Assembly (NCBI RefSeq): GCF_900142445.1
Contig: NZ_FRAV01000001.1
Coordinates: forward strand, 186,001 to 250,000
DNA length: 64,000 nucleotides
Source of the DNA: Chryseobacterium polytrichastri
Lineage (GTDB): Bacteria; Bacteroidota; Bacteroidia; Flavobacteriales; Weeksellaceae
Direction: 5' to 3'
Position numbers and translations under genes: made by a program
Shown: one piece after another, positions 55,432-64,000 of the stretch
How positions within the stretch are numbered: the first letter of the stretch is position 1
Layout: each line of letters begins with the position of its first letter
Notes under the pieces: generated by a model
Database searches by the model: none
What the model saw: the letters and a program-made list of their open reading frames with translations, nothing else
Told to the model about the DNA's origin: nothing

Positions 55432-56769
55432 TTAAGCCTTTTTCAATTTTAGCTTATAATTATTCAGTAAGAAGAAAGTAATGATTCCAACTGTCAGTTC
55501 AATTAAGGCACTTCCCCAATAGATGCTTTTAACCCCGAAATAATACGGTAAAATCAACATTAACGGAATGTATAAAATCAACTGACGTAAAAACACCAGA
55601 AAGCTTGCTTTTTTACTATCATTTACTGCAGGATAATAGGAGAGTGCCAACACGGTGATTGGCAATAACGGAAGCACAGAAAAGAATAATCTAAAATCAT
55701 TAATTTGATTATCGTTCACTACATATCCCGGAAGCATTAAGCCAATTAATTGTTTCGGAAAAATAAGGGCGATTAAAAAGAAAGGCAACAATATCGCGAT
55801 CCCAGCTATAATATAGGTTTTCAAAAATTTTCGGGCTCTATCAAATTGTCCAGCTCCGAAATTAATTCCGACAACAGGCTGTAACCCTCGCATTAATCCA
55901 AATAAAGGGGTTAATAAAAACAGGAAAAATCGATTCAAAACGGTAAAAAATGAAATGTCATTTTCAGTTCCATATCTTGCAATGGCGTTGAAAATAATAA
56001 TGCTTTGAACAACGCCCATTACCGATAATATCATTTCGGGAAGTCCTAATTTCAATATTTTTTTTCCAATTGTTTGATCGAATGAAATTGATTTCCAATT
56101 GGTTTTAAAAGAACTTTTCCCTTTAGCGTAATAATAAAATCCAAGGAGAGAATAGATCAGCATTCCACAGTTCGTTGCCCAAGCTGCACCTGACACGCCC
56201 ATTCCGAATGTGGAAATAAAAATAGGTTTCAAAATAATATCGATGACAAGCCCAACCGCAATCATCATCGCAGCGGTTTTCATTTTTCCTTCTGCACGGA
56301 CTAACATATTTAAGGCTAACCCATAAATCCAGAAAATGGTTCCAATCAATGTTACTCTAAAATATTCTACCGCAATGATTTGTAATTCTCCTTTTGCGCC
56401 CATCATCGCCATTAATTCGTGGGCAAAAATATAGGCTGGAATCGTACAAAGCAAAGAGAAAAAAATACATAGAAAGTTGAAACTTCCAAATAAATTATAC
56501 AGTTTATCTTGCCTATTTTCTCCAATCCACATACTTACTGCAGCACCGGCTCCTGTTCCTACTAATCGCCCAAATCCGAGAACAATTTGAGATAATGGAT
56601 ATGCCATTCCGACTGCTGCAAGCGCTTTTGTGTTAATTAAATAGCCTACAAAAATAGCATCCAGGAAATTATTGATTCCATATAAAACAATCGCCGCAAC
56701 GGCAGGCCATGAGGTTTCCCACATGACCTTTTTGAGATCACCTTTTAAGATGAATGTTTTGCGGTCCAT
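55432..56769 (-). CDS. MATE-family efflux transporter
   Basis: A 445-residue inner-membrane protein with about 12 transmembrane segments in two MatE repeats. The sequence has the typical first helix (TSWPAVAAIVLYGINNFLDAIFVGYL) and conserved segments such as LVGTGAGAAVSMWIGENR and RGLQPVVGINFGAGQ. Its start lies 25 bp inside the 3' end of the N-monooxygenase gene, so it is translationally coupled to the siderophore operon. Siderophore export is the natural inference; drug or metabolite export is the family alternative. Confidence 0.92.
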   Translation of the reverse strand: MDRKTFILKGDLKKVMWETSWPAVAAIVLYGINNFLDAIFVGYLINTKALAAVGMAYPLSQIVLGFGRLVGTGAGAAVSMWIGENRQDKLYNLFGSFNFLCIFFSLLCTIPAYIFAHELMAMMGAKGELQIIAVEYFRVTLIGTIFWIYGLALNMLVRAEGKMKTAAMMIAVGLVIDIILKPIFISTFGMGVSGAAWATNCGMLIYSLLGFYYYAKGKSSFKTNWKSISFDQTIGKKILKLGLPEMILSVMGVVQSIIIFNAIARYGTENDISFFTVLNRFFLFLLTPLFGLMRGLQPVVGINFGAGQFDRARKFLKTYIIAGIAILLPFFLIALIFPKQLIGLMLPGYVVNDNQINDFRLFFSVLPLLPITVLALSYYPAVNDSKKASFLVFLRQLILYIPLMLILPYYFGVKSIYWGSALIELTVGIITFFLLNNYKLKLKKA

Positions 56770-58058
56770 GCTTTTGTTGTGTTGAATTGTTGAAAGGCAA
56801 TTCGCTTTTCTACTTTATAAATTTCTTTTCCGGCAATCGCATTGATGATGATGGCATTTCGGTACGCACCCATTCCTAAATCCGGAGTCACAAAACCATG
56901 CGTATGAAGTTCTGCATTTTGCACGAAAATGTTTTCTGAGCTGTCGATGGTGTATTCACGACTTACATCAAACAACCCTTCTTCATTTCTTTGGATCTGG
57001 TTTTTAATTCCTTGTAAGAATTTTGGTTCTTTATATTTGTAGCCCGTCGCCAAGACAACATAATCTGAGATATTGGTAAACGTAATGTCATCCTGCATAT
57101 GTGTGAAATTCAAAACATAAGAATTACCTTCAGGAGATATAGTATCGAGTTGACAACTTGGTTTCAAGTCTACATACAAAGGCACATTACCAACGCTCAT
57201 TTCGTATAATGTATCAAAAATATCGTTGATCAATTCAAAATTAATTCCTTTATAAAGTGGCGGTTGTTTTGCCAATACATTTTGTCTTTGAGCAGGCGCC
57301 ATGTTATAAAAATGATCAACATATTCTGGAGATGTCAATTCTAAAGTCAGTTTAGAATACTCCATTGGGAAAAAGCGGTCTGGTCTCGTGAACCAGCTCA
57401 TGTGGAAATGCTCATTCGTTTCAGGAAGAAGATCCTGAAAAATCTCAGCTGCACTTTGTCCGGAACCTATGATAGAAACTGATTTTGCATTCAGAATATG
57501 ATCTTTATGCTTCAAATATTCTGATGTATGAATAACATTCGGATAGTTTTTACCCTCCATAAATTCAGGCAACCTTGGTTGAGTTCCTGTTCCTAATGCT
57601 AATTTTCTTGTGAAATATTTTTTAACATCATTATTTTTTAAGTCTAACACTTCAAACGTATATATTTGTTGAGATTCTTCAAAGCTGATGTTTTCAACTT
57701 TTTTCCCGAACAGGCAATTCGGCAATTGGTTCGCTGCCCACTGGCAATACAGATTATATTCTTTTCTTAAAATAAAGAAATCTTCTCTGATATAAAATTT
57801 ATATAAACGGTCGGTTTCCTTTAAAAAATTCAGGAAGCTATATTTGCTTTTCGGATCTGCCATCGTAACCAAATCTGCCATGAAAGGAACTTGTAAAGTA
57901 GCGTTATCAAGCATCAAGCCGGGATGCCAATCAAAGCCTTCTGCCTGATCTAAAAAAAGAGATTCGATGGATTCTACAGGCTCTAAAAGCGCTGCTAATC
58001 CAAGGTTGAATGGACCAATTCCGATTCCGATGATGTCGTATATTTTGTTGTTTTCCAA
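56745..58058 (-). CDS. Lysine/ornithine/diamine N-monooxygenase (IucD/DesB-like)
   Basis: A 437-residue flavin-dependent N-hydroxylating monooxygenase. It has the FAD-binding GIGIGPFNLGLAALL at the N-terminus, LQVPFMADLVTMADPKSKYSFLNFL (conserved in IucD/PvdA relatives), a NADPH-binding SIIGSGQSAAEIFQDL in the middle and the ATGYKY motif near the C-terminus. It N-hydroxylates a primary amine to build a hydroxamate. With the lysine-decarboxylase-like gene in the operon, cadaverine is the likely substrate (DesB-like), but lysine or another diamine is not excluded. The MATE gene overlaps its 3' end by 25 bp. Confidence 0.92.
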   Translation of the reverse strand: MENNKIYDIIGIGIGPFNLGLAALLEPVESIESLFLDQAEGFDWHPGLMLDNATLQVPFMADLVTMADPKSKYSFLNFLKETDRLYKFYIREDFFILRKEYNLYCQWAANQLPNCLFGKKVENISFEESQQIYTFEVLDLKNNDVKKYFTRKLALGTGTQPRLPEFMEGKNYPNVIHTSEYLKHKDHILNAKSVSIIGSGQSAAEIFQDLLPETNEHFHMSWFTRPDRFFPMEYSKLTLELTSPEYVDHFYNMAPAQRQNVLAKQPPLYKGINFELINDIFDTLYEMSVGNVPLYVDLKPSCQLDTISPEGNSYVLNFTHMQDDITFTNISDYVVLATGYKYKEPKFLQGIKNQIQRNEEGLFDVSREYTIDSSENIFVQNAELHTHGFVTPDLGMGAYRNAIIINAIAGKEIYKVEKRIAFQQFNTTKAWTAKHSS

Positions 58059-58096
58059 TGTTTTTATTTTTTGAAATTTGAATTATTTAAACTTTT

Positions 58097-58278
58097 ATTT
58101 TAACCACAAAAGTTTCAAAAGCTCACATTGAATTATTTAAGTTGATCATAAACTGTAAACAAGAACACATAAGTTTTAAAAATCAAAGATTTTTATTCTT
58201 TGTCAAACTTTTGTTTTCTAAACAGTTAGCTTTAAATGATTCAATGTGAGCTTTTGTATCTTTTGTGGTTAAAATTTT
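58097..58278. repeat. Repeat family B element inside the siderophore operon
   Basis: Long inverted arms: TTAACCACAAAAGTTTC then AAAAGCTCACATTGAATTA on the left match, in reverse complement, TCAATGTGAGCTTTTG then TATCTTTTGTGGTTAA on the right, over about 40 bp with a few mismatches. The centre has an AAAAATCAAAGATTTTT palindrome. It lies between the synthetase and monooxygenase genes and would form a large hairpin in the operon mRNA. It accounts for the 240-bp gap. Confidence 0.8.
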
Positions 58279-58298
58279 AATTAGCTTGAAGAATTATT

Positions 58299-60719
58299 TT
58301 AAATACTTTTCGCTTCCAATCTGCTTTCAGGGCATTTTTCCCAATATCCTTCTCGAGTACAGAAAGTCAGGTACGCAGTTTTGTGAGGCATTTCAATAAT
58401 TCCTTCACGAGTGTATCCTAATTTTGTAATGATTTTATCAGTCGGAACGGCATCCACAGATGCTTCGCCAATACATTTTCCTACTTCAGGAAGCATGAAA
58501 ATATAATCTAATGCTACTTGAAAAGATTGGAAAGAGAACTTCTTATCTTTCTGCGTTTCAGCAACAAAAAAGTGTGTTCCGTAATCTGTTGGTAAAGACT
58601 CATAATAAGCTCCTACAATATCTCTCATCGGCCAGTAAGGCTCAAAACTGAATTGGGCAACACCATTCACTTCACCAATAAAACTGTGTTGTTCATCACT
58701 TGGAAGAATCGTTCTGAACCAAAGTTCCAAGTCTCTTTTCGGGCCATCCATTTTCCAGAAAGGTTTGGCGTGTTCCATGTTAAACCATTCGTGAATCATT
58801 TCAAAATCATTTTCGATGTTGAAAGGTCTGATGCTAATATGTACATTATCATCTTCAAAGTATCTTGAATAAACCGTTTCTGTAGATTCAGGCTTGATTA
58901 GCTTATTTGAAAAGAAGTATTTATGTAAAGGATTCGGAGTATCCAGAAAAACAGCAGGATATTCTAGATTTTCATCTGCTTCATTGATGTTTTGAAGGCT
59001 TGTGATTAAATTTCCTTTCGTGTACCAATTTCTTTTGTTGATAATGTAATCCACTAACCCTGTTTCATCTTCATTTTCAAGCTCTTTGAATGCTTTGTAA
59101 ACTAAATTAATGAGCTTTCTTTCGTTCGCTAATCCGCTGCATCCTAAAGCATTCACAACGCCTAAAATATTATTCGTCACCAAATAATAGGTATATTTTG
59201 GCGCCAAAGATTCTTCATCAATAATCGACTGGCTTTCATCCGCGATTCCCGGAAGCGCATTAGAAACCAAATCTTTTCTGCCTTCTCTAAAGAAAAATCC
59301 CTGATTGTCTCTGAAATAAATTTTCCCTGGAAAACCTTTTTTATCAAGCTCAATCATTACATTTTGCTGATGGAATTCACAAGCTAATCCGTAGGTATTC
59401 AAAATACCGACAATTGGTCTTACGCAAATATGGAGATATTGTTTAAACCAATCTAAAGCGACCTGTTCAACTGGTAAATCAAGATTTTTAGCCGTATTTT
59501 CTATGATATTTTGAAGTCTTGAAGGTTGTCCAAAAATTCCGTCCTGACAAAGCGCTGCTAAAAGCGTTACATTTTTAGTCTTATTTTCACCTTGGAAAGG
59601 ATTTCTTCTGATGCTGATATTGAATCCATTAATTACTTTATCATTGAATTTTACAGCAATAAAAGCGGGATCCACCATAAAATCAATTTCAGGATAATCC
59701 TTCTGTAAATTTTTCCCCCAATCTGTTTTTAATAACTGACTGATGTCGTGACCACGGTGCAATTCAGGATATAAGTTGATTCTTTCTGAGTTGGTGATTT
59801 TCACATGAAGAGAAAATTTATACATCCATTTGCTGTTTTCGCTGTAAACTGTTCTTACAGATGAAGTAGGAGTGAAGGACTCTCCATAATGTCCTAATGC
59901 AAACAAAATCCCTTGCTCCTGCATGATTTGAATATCTTCCTGAACCAATAAATACTCAGCTTCCCAAGGATGCATTGGAACAATTTGATATTCAGGAAAT
60001 CGATCCCATAATTTTTTATGCTCAGTGTTTAAAAGAGGATAGATCTTTTCGCCTAATTCTTTGGTAACAGGCGTTCCATCCGCATTTTTTTCAATGATGT
60101 TTTCAGGTTTAATTAAAAAATAAAATAACTGAAATTGTCCAGAAGTTTCAGGAGAATATTTCAATAAATCTTCTTGATTAAATCCTTGTTTTGATTTGGG
60201 AACCGGATGTAAAATATGTCCTAAAACAAGCGATTGCTCAGCCTCAATAAAATACATTTCCAGATCATTCACTGACTTATTATTTTCAACCAGATAATCT
60301 AAATAAGTAGTCAAATTTTCAATACTATTGTTCAATCTTTTTAAGACTGTTGAAGCATCGATATTGGGATACAAGCCTTTTGAATATTCTGCGGTCATGG
60401 TCATAAAACCGTAAATATCTACTTCAGAAACTTCATCGGTATCAATAACTCTCCTTATTACAGGAAAGTCAAAAAGATGTCTTCCTGTTTCTGAAAAATA
60501 ATTTACCGGAACGTAAACATCGCATCCAATCGAAGAAAAATCGATTCTGATATGTAAATCAGTTGGTGTTTTTTTCAAATGTTTGGCAATGGCATCATCA
60601 TATTTTGGAATTCCCAAATAGCGGCTCCAGTTGCTGAATTCTCTCATATAACAATTGATGAGAGCGGTATAGTTGATCTGTTCTGCGTAGTCTTGATTAG
60701 TTAACTTCAATGTATTCAT
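58299..60719 (-). CDS. Fused NIS siderophore synthetase (IucA/IucC) and GNAT acyltransferase
   Basis: An 806-residue bifunctional protein. The N-terminal part (about residues 130-560) is an IucA/IucC synthetase with its FhuF-like C-domain: HPWEAEYLL, PTSSVRTVY, KFSLHVKITNSERI and CEFHQQNVMIEL are recognisable. The C-terminal part (about 623-795) is an IucB/MbtK-type acyltransferase (ISIRPFNIENDFEMIHEWF, FIGEVNGVAQFSFEPYW, EASVDAVPTDKIITKLGY). It would acylate an N-hydroxy diamine with succinyl- or acetyl-CoA and then join or cyclise units by adenylation. It is equivalent to DesC plus DesD, or to the bisucaberin synthetase BibC. It overlaps the decarboxylase gene by 23 bp. Confidence 0.93.
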   Translation of the reverse strand: MNTLKLTNQDYAEQINYTALINCYMREFSNWSRYLGIPKYDDAIAKHLKKTPTDLHIRIDFSSIGCDVYVPVNYFSETGRHLFDFPVIRRVIDTDEVSEVDIYGFMTMTAEYSKGLYPNIDASTVLKRLNNSIENLTTYLDYLVENNKSVNDLEMYFIEAEQSLVLGHILHPVPKSKQGFNQEDLLKYSPETSGQFQLFYFLIKPENIIEKNADGTPVTKELGEKIYPLLNTEHKKLWDRFPEYQIVPMHPWEAEYLLVQEDIQIMQEQGILFALGHYGESFTPTSSVRTVYSENSKWMYKFSLHVKITNSERINLYPELHRGHDISQLLKTDWGKNLQKDYPEIDFMVDPAFIAVKFNDKVINGFNISIRRNPFQGENKTKNVTLLAALCQDGIFGQPSRLQNIIENTAKNLDLPVEQVALDWFKQYLHICVRPIVGILNTYGLACEFHQQNVMIELDKKGFPGKIYFRDNQGFFFREGRKDLVSNALPGIADESQSIIDEESLAPKYTYYLVTNNILGVVNALGCSGLANERKLINLVYKAFKELENEDETGLVDYIINKRNWYTKGNLITSLQNINEADENLEYPAVFLDTPNPLHKYFFSNKLIKPESTETVYSRYFEDDNVHISIRPFNIENDFEMIHEWFNMEHAKPFWKMDGPKRDLELWFRTILPSDEQHSFIGEVNGVAQFSFEPYWPMRDIVGAYYESLPTDYGTHFFVAETQKDKKFSFQSFQVALDYIFMLPEVGKCIGEASVDAVPTDKIITKLGYTREGIIEMPHKTAYLTFCTREGYWEKCPESRLEAKSI

Positions 60720-62214
60720 TTCCGTGTTTTTTTATGGTTTTTACAATTGATTTGATATCTTCAACCGTGGTTAAAGGATTTAGAATGGTGAATTTTAAGT
60801 AAAACTGTCCGTTGACTTTAGTTCCTGCAACAAGTGCATTTCCGTTTTTATAGAGTTGTGATTTGATGTAGGTATTGATTCTGTTCAGGTCAAAGGTTTT
60901 AAAAGGATCTGCCGAATAACGGAAGACCAAAGCAGAGAGATCCGAGCGGTTTAGTAATTCAAAATTCGGATCATTCTCCAATAGAACCGCTGCTTCTTTT
61001 GCGGTGTGTATAATTCTCTCAATATAGCCTCCCAAGCCTTTTTTACCGATAATTCTAAGGGTAAACCAAAGTTTTAGTGCATCAAAACGTCTTGTGGTTT
61101 GTATTGATTTATTAACCTGATTAGGAATTTCGTTTTCATCATGATCTTTTGGATTTAAATAATCGGCGTAATGGGTAATCAGTCCGAAATATTTTTTATC
61201 TCTCACGATAAATCCGCTGCTGCTTACAGGCTGAAAGAAAGATTTGTGATAATCTACGGTTACAGAATCGGCATCTTCAATTCCCTTAATTAAGTGGCGG
61301 TATTTGTCTGTCAATAACAAAGCACATCCGTAAGCGGCATCTACATGGAACCAAAGGTTATATTTCTTTGCAATTCCTGCAATATTAATCATTGGATCAA
61401 CATTTCCAAAATCTGTAGTTCCTGCTGTTGCAACAACTGCAATCGGGATATTTCCGTTTTCAATTTCTTTTCTAACGGCATCTTCCAACAACACGCTGTT
61501 CATTCTAAAAGAGCGGTCGGTTTTAATCTTAACAACAGCCTGCTCGCCTAATCCTAAAATTGAGGCACTTTTCTGAATGCTAAAATGGGCTGCATCCGAA
61601 ACAAAAATTCTGAAACGATGCGCGTCTTTTGATAATCCATCTTTTTTGATGTTGTGGTTTAAATATTTCAGAGAATAATGATCTCTCGCCAACAGCATTC
61701 CCATCAGGTTGCTTTGAGAACCACCGCTGGTGAAAATCCCGTCTGATAGATTGTCAAAACCTATTTCATTAGAAGTCCATTCAATGAGCTTCTGCTCAAT
61801 TAATGTTCCGCCTGCACTTTGATCCCAAGTATCAAGTGAAGAGTTGATAGAGCTGATCAACATTTCTGCTGCAATCGCTGGAATCACAATCGGACAATTA
61901 AGATGGGCAACATATTTAGGGTGATGAAAGGCAATTGCATGTTGGGTATACAATTCTTTAACTTCCTCAAAAACCTCTTCATAGGTATGCGAAGGATCGT
62001 TAAGATTAATATTTTCAAACTGTTTTCTCAGTTCTCGTGGAGAAATTCCACTGAAAGGTTTGTGGGTGTCTTCCAAAAATGAAATGACACTTTCCTGCGC
62101 TTTGTTGACTGCTTTTTGATATTCATGAATGTTGATATCACAAAATAAGCTCTCCAGATTTGGGAAAAGACTTTCCTTTTCCGAAACCAATTTTTCGGTA
62201 ATCACTGTGTTCAT
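60697..62214 (-). CDS. PLP-dependent group II decarboxylase (DesA-like, lysine or diaminobutyrate)
   Basis: A 505-residue fold-type I PLP enzyme. The PLP-Lys is K324 in VDYHKSFFQP, the PLP-stacking His is in SDAAHFS (H210), and the Asp pairing with the pyridine nitrogen is in FHVDAAYG (D292). FTSGGSQSNLMG and TAGTTDFGNVD are further group II landmarks. In siderophore operons this family makes cadaverine (DesA-like) or diaminopropane-type amines from amino acids. Here it starts the biosynthetic series, upstream of the synthetase fusion and overlapping it. Cadaverine is the most likely product, by the DesB/DesCD context. Confidence 0.92.
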   Translation of the reverse strand: MNTVITEKLVSEKESLFPNLESLFCDINIHEYQKAVNKAQESVISFLEDTHKPFSGISPRELRKQFENINLNDPSHTYEEVFEEVKELYTQHAIAFHHPKYVAHLNCPIVIPAIAAEMLISSINSSLDTWDQSAGGTLIEQKLIEWTSNEIGFDNLSDGIFTSGGSQSNLMGMLLARDHYSLKYLNHNIKKDGLSKDAHRFRIFVSDAAHFSIQKSASILGLGEQAVVKIKTDRSFRMNSVLLEDAVRKEIENGNIPIAVVATAGTTDFGNVDPMINIAGIAKKYNLWFHVDAAYGCALLLTDKYRHLIKGIEDADSVTVDYHKSFFQPVSSSGFIVRDKKYFGLITHYADYLNPKDHDENEIPNQVNKSIQTTRRFDALKLWFTLRIIGKKGLGGYIERIIHTAKEAAVLLENDPNFELLNRSDLSALVFRYSADPFKTFDLNRINTYIKSQLYKNGNALVAGTKVNGQFYLKFTILNPLTTVEDIKSIVKTIKKHGNEYIEVN

Positions 62215-62261
62215 AGAAGTTCTGGATTGGTTGTTTCTTTTTTACTATTAAATTTTAGAGT

Positions 62262-62403
62262 AAACCATTAAGATTTTCTTTAAGACATTAAAAACGTTAA
62301 GTAGACTCTTCATTACGCTTTACTTTATTCTGACATCGCGTTTGTCATTTCGACGATAGAAAAATCTACTTAACTGTCAAAAAATTAAATCTTAATGGTT
62401 TAA
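62262..62403. repeat. Repeat family D element (palindromic, about 140 bp)
   Basis: Outer arms TAAACCATTAAGATTT (62262-62277) and AAATCTTAATGGTTTA (ending 62403) face each other, and inner arms GTTAAGTAGA (62296-62305) and TCTACTTAAC (62365-62374) form a second stem. It lies between the edge TBDR gene and the decarboxylase, so a large hairpin would separate their transcripts. The same ends occur in the element nested at 36615-36744. Confidence 0.75.
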
Positions 62404-62431
62404 AATATTCATCTAAATTTGAATTAAATGA

Positions 62432-64000
62432 TTAATACGTTATCGTGTATCCTACAGAAAATGTAGTTCCTCGCCCTTGGTACGCAAAGGCCTTTTGAGG
62501 CGCTCCGTAGAAAAATACAGAACGCTGTCCCCAAATAGTGGTGTATTGTTTATTGAAAATATTCTGAACGCCAAAGTTGATGGTTCCTTTGTTCAGTTTT
62601 ACATCTCCAATAAAATCGAATAGGGTATACCCAGTGATTTTCATATCTGCTAAATCAGTATAATTCATAGAATTCTGCATTTGCAGTCTTACAGAGAATC
62701 TTTTAGCGTTCCAACCTGTGAAAGCCATAAATTTCGATGGATTAGTCGTATAAACAGACTGATTCTGCCAGCCTTTATCAACGGTTTCTGTTTCAGATTG
62801 CATCAATAAAATGTTTCCTCCCAATTCCAAGCCTTCGGCAAATCGATAGCCTAAAGCGCCTTCGAAACCGTAGTTTCTCAATTTCTGGTCAAGTAAAGAA
62901 ATTGTAAAAGCGGCATTGTCTATTTTCAATGTTTTGTTGGAAAGGGCGTAGAAAAAAGATCCTTGTCCATAGAATCCGGCTTCCGAAGTTCTGTTATGTC
63001 TGAAACCTAATTCCATTTGGTCGGTTTTTATTCCGCTTAATGGCTGCTCTGCAATGTTGATGCTGTTGAGTACATTCCAACGATTATTATTCAATTGATA
63101 TTTTCCAAAGCCATAAGATTTTGCAGCATCGGGAACGGCAAATCCTTGAGAAAAACTCAACCAAGCCTGCCAAGCGGGATTAAATTTGTAGAGTAAACTT
63201 CCATTAAGTAAGGTTACATCGTAGTTGTTTTTACCGCCTTTCACCACATCTGCAGAATTTCCATATCCGAAATGCATGTACACCTGCTCCTTGAATCCAA
63301 CAAAATCATCCAATTTCACATTAATGAATTGCTGTCTTACCCCTCCGGAAAGGGTCAGTTTTTTAGTAATATTCCAGTCTGCCTGGATAAATCCTGCCAA
63401 TGTAAATATTTTGGTATCAGGATATCTTCCAACAAAAGTATCTGTTTTGTTAATTAATCCTCCCGACTCACTGCTTTTTTGAGGATTGAATATCGCCTGA
63501 TTTCCTGTGAAATTTTCAAAATCGGTATCTACGCCGTAAGTAAAGTTGAATGAATCCCATTTTTTAGACAACACGACTTTCGCACCATACACATCGGTAT
63601 TTCCTCTTGCTGAAGACAAAAATACAGGAAGTATAACGCCCGCCGGAGGTTTAGGAACTTCCGCAAAAGAAGCCCCGAAATCTACTTCTTCTCGTCTCGC
63701 ATACGCTTGTAGAATTAAATTTTGACCGCCTAAAAAATTACGATGATTATACTGTAAATTAGCCATAAAACGCTCTGTTCTTGGAACAATATCAGAATCT
63801 GCTCCGTCCAAAACATTGATGAGATCAGGGTTTTTAGTAGTAAATCCAACGAAATTGGGTCCGAAAGAAAGCCATTTTTTATTTCGAACTTTGGAGTTAT
63901 AATATTGTAAATCTAAGCTCAAATCCTGATCCGGACTTAATTTAACGCTAATTCCGCCTAAAATATCGATCGATCTGTTGTATTGAAAGTCGGCCTGTTT
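62432..64000 (-). CDS. TonB-dependent siderophore receptor (partial, 5' end off window)
   Basis: The frame is open to the right edge and codes for 522 C-terminal residues. They form the barrel part of a TBDR: alternating segments such as FMANLQYNHRNF, WDSFNFTYGVDTDFE, LTLSGGVRQQFINV and a C-terminal FNKQYTTIWGQRSVFFYGAP, FSVGYTITY. The NIFNKQY and PAWQAWLSFSQGFAVPDAAKSYG pieces are typical of ferric-siderophore receptors. The signal peptide, plug and TonB box lie outside. It is on the same strand and directly upstream of the siderophore biosynthesis genes, so it is probably the cognate receptor. Confidence 0.9.
   Translation of the reverse strand, partial: KQADFQYNRSIDILGGISVKLSPDQDLSLDLQYYNSKVRNKKWLSFGPNFVGFTTKNPDLINVLDGADSDIVPRTERFMANLQYNHRNFLGGQNLILQAYARREEVDFGASFAEVPKPPAGVILPVFLSSARGNTDVYGAKVVLSKKWDSFNFTYGVDTDFENFTGNQAIFNPQKSSESGGLINKTDTFVGRYPDTKIFTLAGFIQADWNITKKLTLSGGVRQQFINVKLDDFVGFKEQVYMHFGYGNSADVVKGGKNNYDVTLLNGSLLYKFNPAWQAWLSFSQGFAVPDAAKSYGFGKYQLNNNRWNVLNSINIAEQPLSGIKTDQMELGFRHNRTSEAGFYGQGSFFYALSNKTLKIDNAAFTISLLDQKLRNYGFEGALGYRFAEGLELGGNILLMQSETETVDKGWQNQSVYTTNPSKFMAFTGWNAKRFSVRLQMQNSMNYTDLADMKITGYTLFDFIGDVKLNKGTINFGVQNIFNKQYTTIWGQRSVFFYGAPQKAFAYQGRGTTFSVGYTITY

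Overview
The window looks like a chromosomal segment from a Flavobacteriia member, most like Chryseobacterium or a close Weeksellaceae relative. The DNA is AT-rich, TonB-dependent receptors (TBDRs) and AraC-type regulators are abundant, Shine-Dalgarno sequences are weak, and many genes have the Bacteroidota -7 promoter element TAnnTTTG a short distance upstream. The taxonomic call is inferred from these traits and from protein character, not from a marker gene. I saw no rRNA, tRNA, CRISPR array, transposase or phage gene.

Layout, left to right. 1-2.3 kb: an edge-truncated beta-hydroxyacid-dehydrogenase-like gene and two aldo/keto reductases (AKRs). 2.4-10 kb: three AraC regulators around a TBDR/phosphoinositide-phospholipase-C pair. 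10.4-16.2 kb: a redox cluster with three more AKRs (one with a Tat signal), an NTF2-like protein, an NAD(P)-binding protein, another AraC regulator and an MdaB-like quinone reductase. 17.4-24.3 kb: a LacI-controlled operon for a disaccharide, probably sucrose (TBDR, GH100-like neutral invertase, unassigned P-loop kinase, SUT/SLC45-type transporter) with two tandem LacI-type operator boxes. 24.5-27.8 kb: an AraC regulator, a hexapeptide acetyltransferase, a dienelactone-hydrolase-like enzyme and a chloramphenicol-acetyltransferase homologue. 28.3-40.4 kb: two paralogous TBDR-like proteins flanking a Nudix-type regulator with a broken Nudix box, then two GH3 glycosidases and an esterase. 40.9-46.9 kb: an atypical SDR without the catalytic Tyr/Lys, two MFS exporters, an HxlR regulator, an esterase and a FrnE-like DsbA protein. 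46.9-49.2 kb: an orphan class I terpene synthase, a nucleosidase and a GNAT enzyme. 49.2-55.4 kb: the complete four-gene ligase-associated DNA repair module (PdeM, DEXH helicase, ATP-dependent ligase, MBL-fold exonuclease). 55.4-64 kb: a hydroxamate (NIS) siderophore locus with decarboxylase, synthetase-acyltransferase fusion, N-monooxygenase, MATE exporter and an edge-truncated TBDR.

How the genes work together. Three transport/degradation modules pair outer-membrane uptake with an enzyme and a local regulator: TBDR with PI-PLC and AraC; TBDR with GH100 and LacI; TBDR pair with GH3 enzymes and the Nudix regulator. None has a SusD partner. The siderophore operon reads as a desferrioxamine/bisucaberin-type pathway, with biosynthesis, export and probable re-uptake in one transcription direction.

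The intergenic DNA is notable. At least four families of palindromic repeats (here called A to D) fill most of the larger gaps, and one copy appears nested in another. Many operon ends have clear hairpin terminators. The most interesting points are the sucrose-type operon with its unassigned kinase, the Nudix-regulated TBDR pair, the NIS-acyltransferase fusion, the orphan terpene synthase, the SDR without its catalytic residues and the nested repeats.
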